Source: JADJRG01 sp964474905 (GTDB lineage Bacteria; Myxococcota_A; Polyangia; Nannocystales; Nannocystaceae). From it: a DNA stretch of 64,000 nucleotides. The notes below the pieces were generated by a model. The model had not been told where the DNA came from. It was given only the letters and a program-made list of their open reading frames with translations, and did no database searches. The position numbers and the translations under genes are program-made. Position 1 is the stretch's first letter; every line of letters begins with the position of its first letter. The DNA lies in NCBI GenBank assembly GCA_964474905.1, contig CAYYUP010000029.1, positions 4,146 through 68,145 on the forward strand, written 5' to 3'. Positions 62,239-64,000 of this stretch are shown here, piece by piece.

Positions 62239-63195
62239 TCAGTCGGCGAGGCTCGCGAAGCCGATTTGGCCGTGAGTCGCTTGCAGACGTCGGATCAGCG
62301 CGGCTTGGCCCTCGGCGTGGTAGCTCGAGCGAACGAGGGGACCGCTCTCGACGTGGTCAATGCCGCGATCAAGGGCGACCTGTCGGAGCTCCGCAAACTC
62401 GTCAGGATGCACATAGCGAGCGATTTGCAGGTGTTTCTGGCTCGGCTGGAGGTACTGGCCGAGGGTCAGGATCGTGAGCCCGAGTTCGGCGAGTTGGTCG
62501 ATCACCTGGACGACTTCGTCGATTTCTTCGCCAAGCCCGAGCATGAGACCGGTCTTGGTAAGGGCGCCGCGTTCCCGGGCGCGGCGGAGCACCGCGAAGG
62601 ATCGATCGTAGCGGGCTTGCACCCGGACCTCACGGCTAAGCCGGGGCACGGTCTCGAGGTTGTGGGCGAAGATGTCGGGGTTTGCGTCGAGCACCCGATC
62701 GACGTCGTCGATGGCGCCCTTAAAATCAGGCACGAGCACTTCGACGGTCATGCGCGGTGCGAGCTCGTGGCAGGCCTGCAGAGTTGCCGCCCAGATCGAA
62801 GCACCGCCGTCGGCGAGGTCGTCGCGATCGACCGAGGTGATCACGGTGTGGTTGAGATTTAGGGCGGCAAGCATCGATGCGACGCGGCGCGGCTCGTCCT
62901 CGTCGACCGCCAGCGGGCGCCCGGTCTTGACGTCGCAGAAGCGGCAGGAGCGGGTGCAGATGTCGCCCAGGATCATGATCGTCAGGGCGCGGTTGTTCCA
63001 GCATTCGCCGATGTTGGGGCAGGCCGCACTCTTGCACACGGTGTTGAGCCCGAGCTTTTTGAGCGTGCGGTCGAGCTCTTGGTAGGCGTCGCCGCCTGGC
63101 ATCTTGACTCGCAGCCAGGAGGGGTGGCGGCGGCGTGGCTTCGCCTCGGAGGAGGCGTTGACGATCGGCAGGCGACGGGGCACAGCCAAGTCCAT
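62239..63195 (-). CDS. lipA: Lipoyl synthase
   Basis: The 318-residue radical-SAM enzyme has both cluster motifs: the auxiliary CKSAACPNIGEC (Cys54, Cys59, Cys65) and the SAM cluster CTRSCRFC (Cys80, Cys84, Cys87). VITSVDRDDLADGGA, EVLVPDF and the C-terminal RSSYHAEGQ are family signatures. It inserts two sulfurs into octanoyl groups on 2-oxoacid dehydrogenases and GcvH. It begins 64 bases after the stop of the DnaJ-family gene and may share its transcript. No lipB gene is in view. Confidence 0.95.
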   Translation of the reverse strand: MDLAVPRRLPIVNASSEAKPRRRHPSWLRVKMPGGDAYQELDRTLKKLGLNTVCKSAACPNIGECWNNRALTIMILGDICTRSCRFCDVKTGRPLAVDEDEPRRVASMLAALNLNHTVITSVDRDDLADGGASIWAATLQACHELAPRMTVEVLVPDFKGAIDDVDRVLDANPDIFAHNLETVPRLSREVRVQARYDRSFAVLRRARERGALTKTGLMLGLGEEIDEVVQVIDQLAELGLTILTLGQYLQPSQKHLQIARYVHPDEFAELRQVALDRGIDHVESGPLVRSSYHAEGQAALIRRLQATHGQIGFASLAD

Positions 63196-63259
63196 AGCAC
63201 GACGCCAAGGCGCCGGAGCGGGCGCGCCGGGTAGGGCGTCTCCGATCCGGCGCGTGGGG

Positions 63260-64000
63260 CTAGAAGGTTAGATCCGCCCGCGGATTGTCGTCGGATTGCA
63301 GGGCCTCGAGGGCGGCCAGCAGCTCCTCGGAGTCGGCCTTGGGCAGGCGCACATCGAGGGTGATGTGGAGGTCACCGGACTTCTTGCCGAGCTTGACGCC
63401 CTTGCCCTTGAGCCGCAGCGTCTGGCCGTTTTGTGTGCCCTTTGCCAGCTTGATCGTGAGCACACCCCAGGGCGTGGGCACGTCGATAGGACCGCCGCGG
63501 TAGGCCTCTAGGGCGGTGATGGGCAGCTCCATGCGGAGGTTTAGCCCGTCGCGGGTGAGCCGTTTGTGGGGCTCGATGCGCACGGTGAGGAGGATATCGC
63601 CAGGGGGCGAGCCGCCGCCCTGCTTGCGCAGCCGGAGCTTGGCGCCGTCGGTGATGCCCGCCGGTACCTTGACGTCGAGGGTGCGGCTTGTGCCGTCGCT
63701 GGTCTCGACCCGAAGCGGGCGGGTGGTCCCGAAGAGCGAGTCGATGAAGCCGATGGTGATTTCACCGCTGATGTCGCGGGTCGATGCGGGCCGGCGGCCG
63801 CGACCACGGCCGCTGAAGGGGTCGTCGGCGTCGCGGACCTGACCGCCGCCAAAGAGTTGCGAGAGCAGGTCGTCGAAGTTGGTGTGGCGGGCGTCGGAGA
63901 AGTTTGAGAACCCGCCGCCAGGGAAGCCGCCACCGCCGCCAGGGAAGCCGCCACCGCCGCCAGGGAAGCCGCGGCCGGCCCCAGCCTGCTTGTAGGCTCG
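63260..64000 (-). CDS. DnaJ/CbpA-family co-chaperone, C-terminal part (N-terminus outside window)
   Basis: The frame is open from base 64000 down to the stop at 63260, about 246 residues. It begins in a Gly/Phe-rich region with three copies of GFPGGGG, then FDDLLSQLFGGG, then two beta-domains of the substrate-binding kind (ISGEITIGFIDSLFGTTRPL, KVPAGITDGAKLRLRKQGG, GDILLTVRIEPHKRLTRDGL, LEAYRGGPIDVPTPWG, LKGKGVKLGKKSGDL). There is no CxxCxGxG zinc region, so it is of type II (CbpA-like). The J domain must lie beyond the window. A smaller track frame is only its C-terminal half. Confidence 0.88.
   Translation of the reverse strand, partial: RAYKQAGAGRGFPGGGGGFPGGGGGFPGGGFSNFSDARHTNFDDLLSQLFGGGQVRDADDPFSGRGRGRRPASTRDISGEITIGFIDSLFGTTRPLRVETSDGTSRTLDVKVPAGITDGAKLRLRKQGGGSPPGDILLTVRIEPHKRLTRDGLNLRMELPITALEAYRGGPIDVPTPWGVLTIKLAKGTQNGQTLRLKGKGVKLGKKSGDLHITLDVRLPKADSEELLAALEALQSDDNPRADLTF

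Noticed and set aside
1..64000. Search by eye for tRNA genes, rRNA and insertion sequences
   Set aside because: No T-loop GTTCRANYC in a tRNA-like context, no transposase motif and no terminal inverted repeats were found; a covariance scan would be decisive.

Overview
The window looks like a 64 kb piece of a high-GC chromosome from a myxobacterium, most plausibly of the Nannocystaceae/Nannocystineae type (Nannocystis, Enhygromyxa, Plesiocystis). This is an inference from style, not a phylogeny. The signs are many Hanks-type Ser/Thr kinases with long low-complexity tails, many lipoproteins with Ser/Thr/Asp-rich linkers after the lipobox, DUF4215-like CGDG...CDDGN motifs, a choice-of-anchor-L protein, a Gly-rich beta-helix lipoprotein, MepA-type and PhoD-type exported enzymes, and NAD-dependent sugar/sterol-type epimerases. 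There is no rRNA, no tRNA that I can recognise, no insertion sequence, no prophage and no CRISPR array. Two runs of exactly 100 N (19752-19851 and 53819-53918) are scaffold gaps; both lie in low-complexity coding DNA and both break reading frames artificially.

Layout. 1-6217: the tail of an unknown gene, a lipoprotein alpha/beta hydrolase, a fatty-acid-hydroxylase/sterol-desaturase family membrane enzyme, an ADTP-repeat protein, a hot-dog thioesterase next to a 2-hydroxyacyl-CoA-lyase-like (ILVBL/HACL2-like) ThDP enzyme, and two lipoproteins. 6253-16367: a sensor kinase, glucokinase, a zinc-ribbon membrane protein, a three-module CxxC/HxxxxH protein translationally coupled to a DUF483-like protein, a hybrid histidine kinase, a class-V aminotransferase and small hypotheticals. 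16399-27000: a kinase plus envelope-protein pair broken by a gap, a TPR-like envelope protein, and a tight three-gene operon for thiol redox (VKOR-DsbA fusion, OmpA-like Cys-rich protein, TlpA-like protein with Cys-rich tail), then another kinase. 27101-38391: S9 peptidase, MlaC, choice-of-anchor L lipoprotein with a strong terminator, MAPEG protein, PLD-like protein, methyltransferase, nuclease-fold lipoprotein, MepA/LysM endopeptidase and a lipoprotein ending in six CSFGEC repeats. 38405-42830: a tRNA-queuosine mannosyltransferase homologue, two SDR epimerases/dehydrogenases and the ribosome assembly GTPase RsgA. 42831-47368: an intergenic stretch holding a perfect 17-bp inverted repeat (possible structured RNA), a Gly-rich lipoprotein, and an FHA-GAF-SpoIIE phosphatase followed by a STAS protein. 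47461-58782: a TPR protein with a degenerate kinase domain, a vWA protein, and two divergent genes that share an NPLN motif (a PVQSPFA-repeat membrane protein and an active kinase). 58792-64000: a PhoD-like Tat lipoprotein, an NfeD-like protein with an Asp/His-rich segment, MsrA, LipA and the C-terminal part of a DnaJ-family chaperone.

How the parts may work together. The strongest themes are signalling (two histidine kinases, three apparently active Ser/Thr kinases, one degenerate kinase, one SpoIIE phosphatase/STAS pair), envelope redox and protein quality (VKOR-DsbA/TlpA operon, MsrA, DnaJ, LipA) and cell-surface lipoproteins. The observations I consider most likely to be undescribed are the three-module metal-ligand protein coupled to the DUF483-like gene (10124-11685), the CSFGEC repeat lipoprotein (37162-38391), the 108-nt inverted-repeat element (42990-43097), and the shared NPLN motif linking a kinase to its divergent neighbour (52930-58782).
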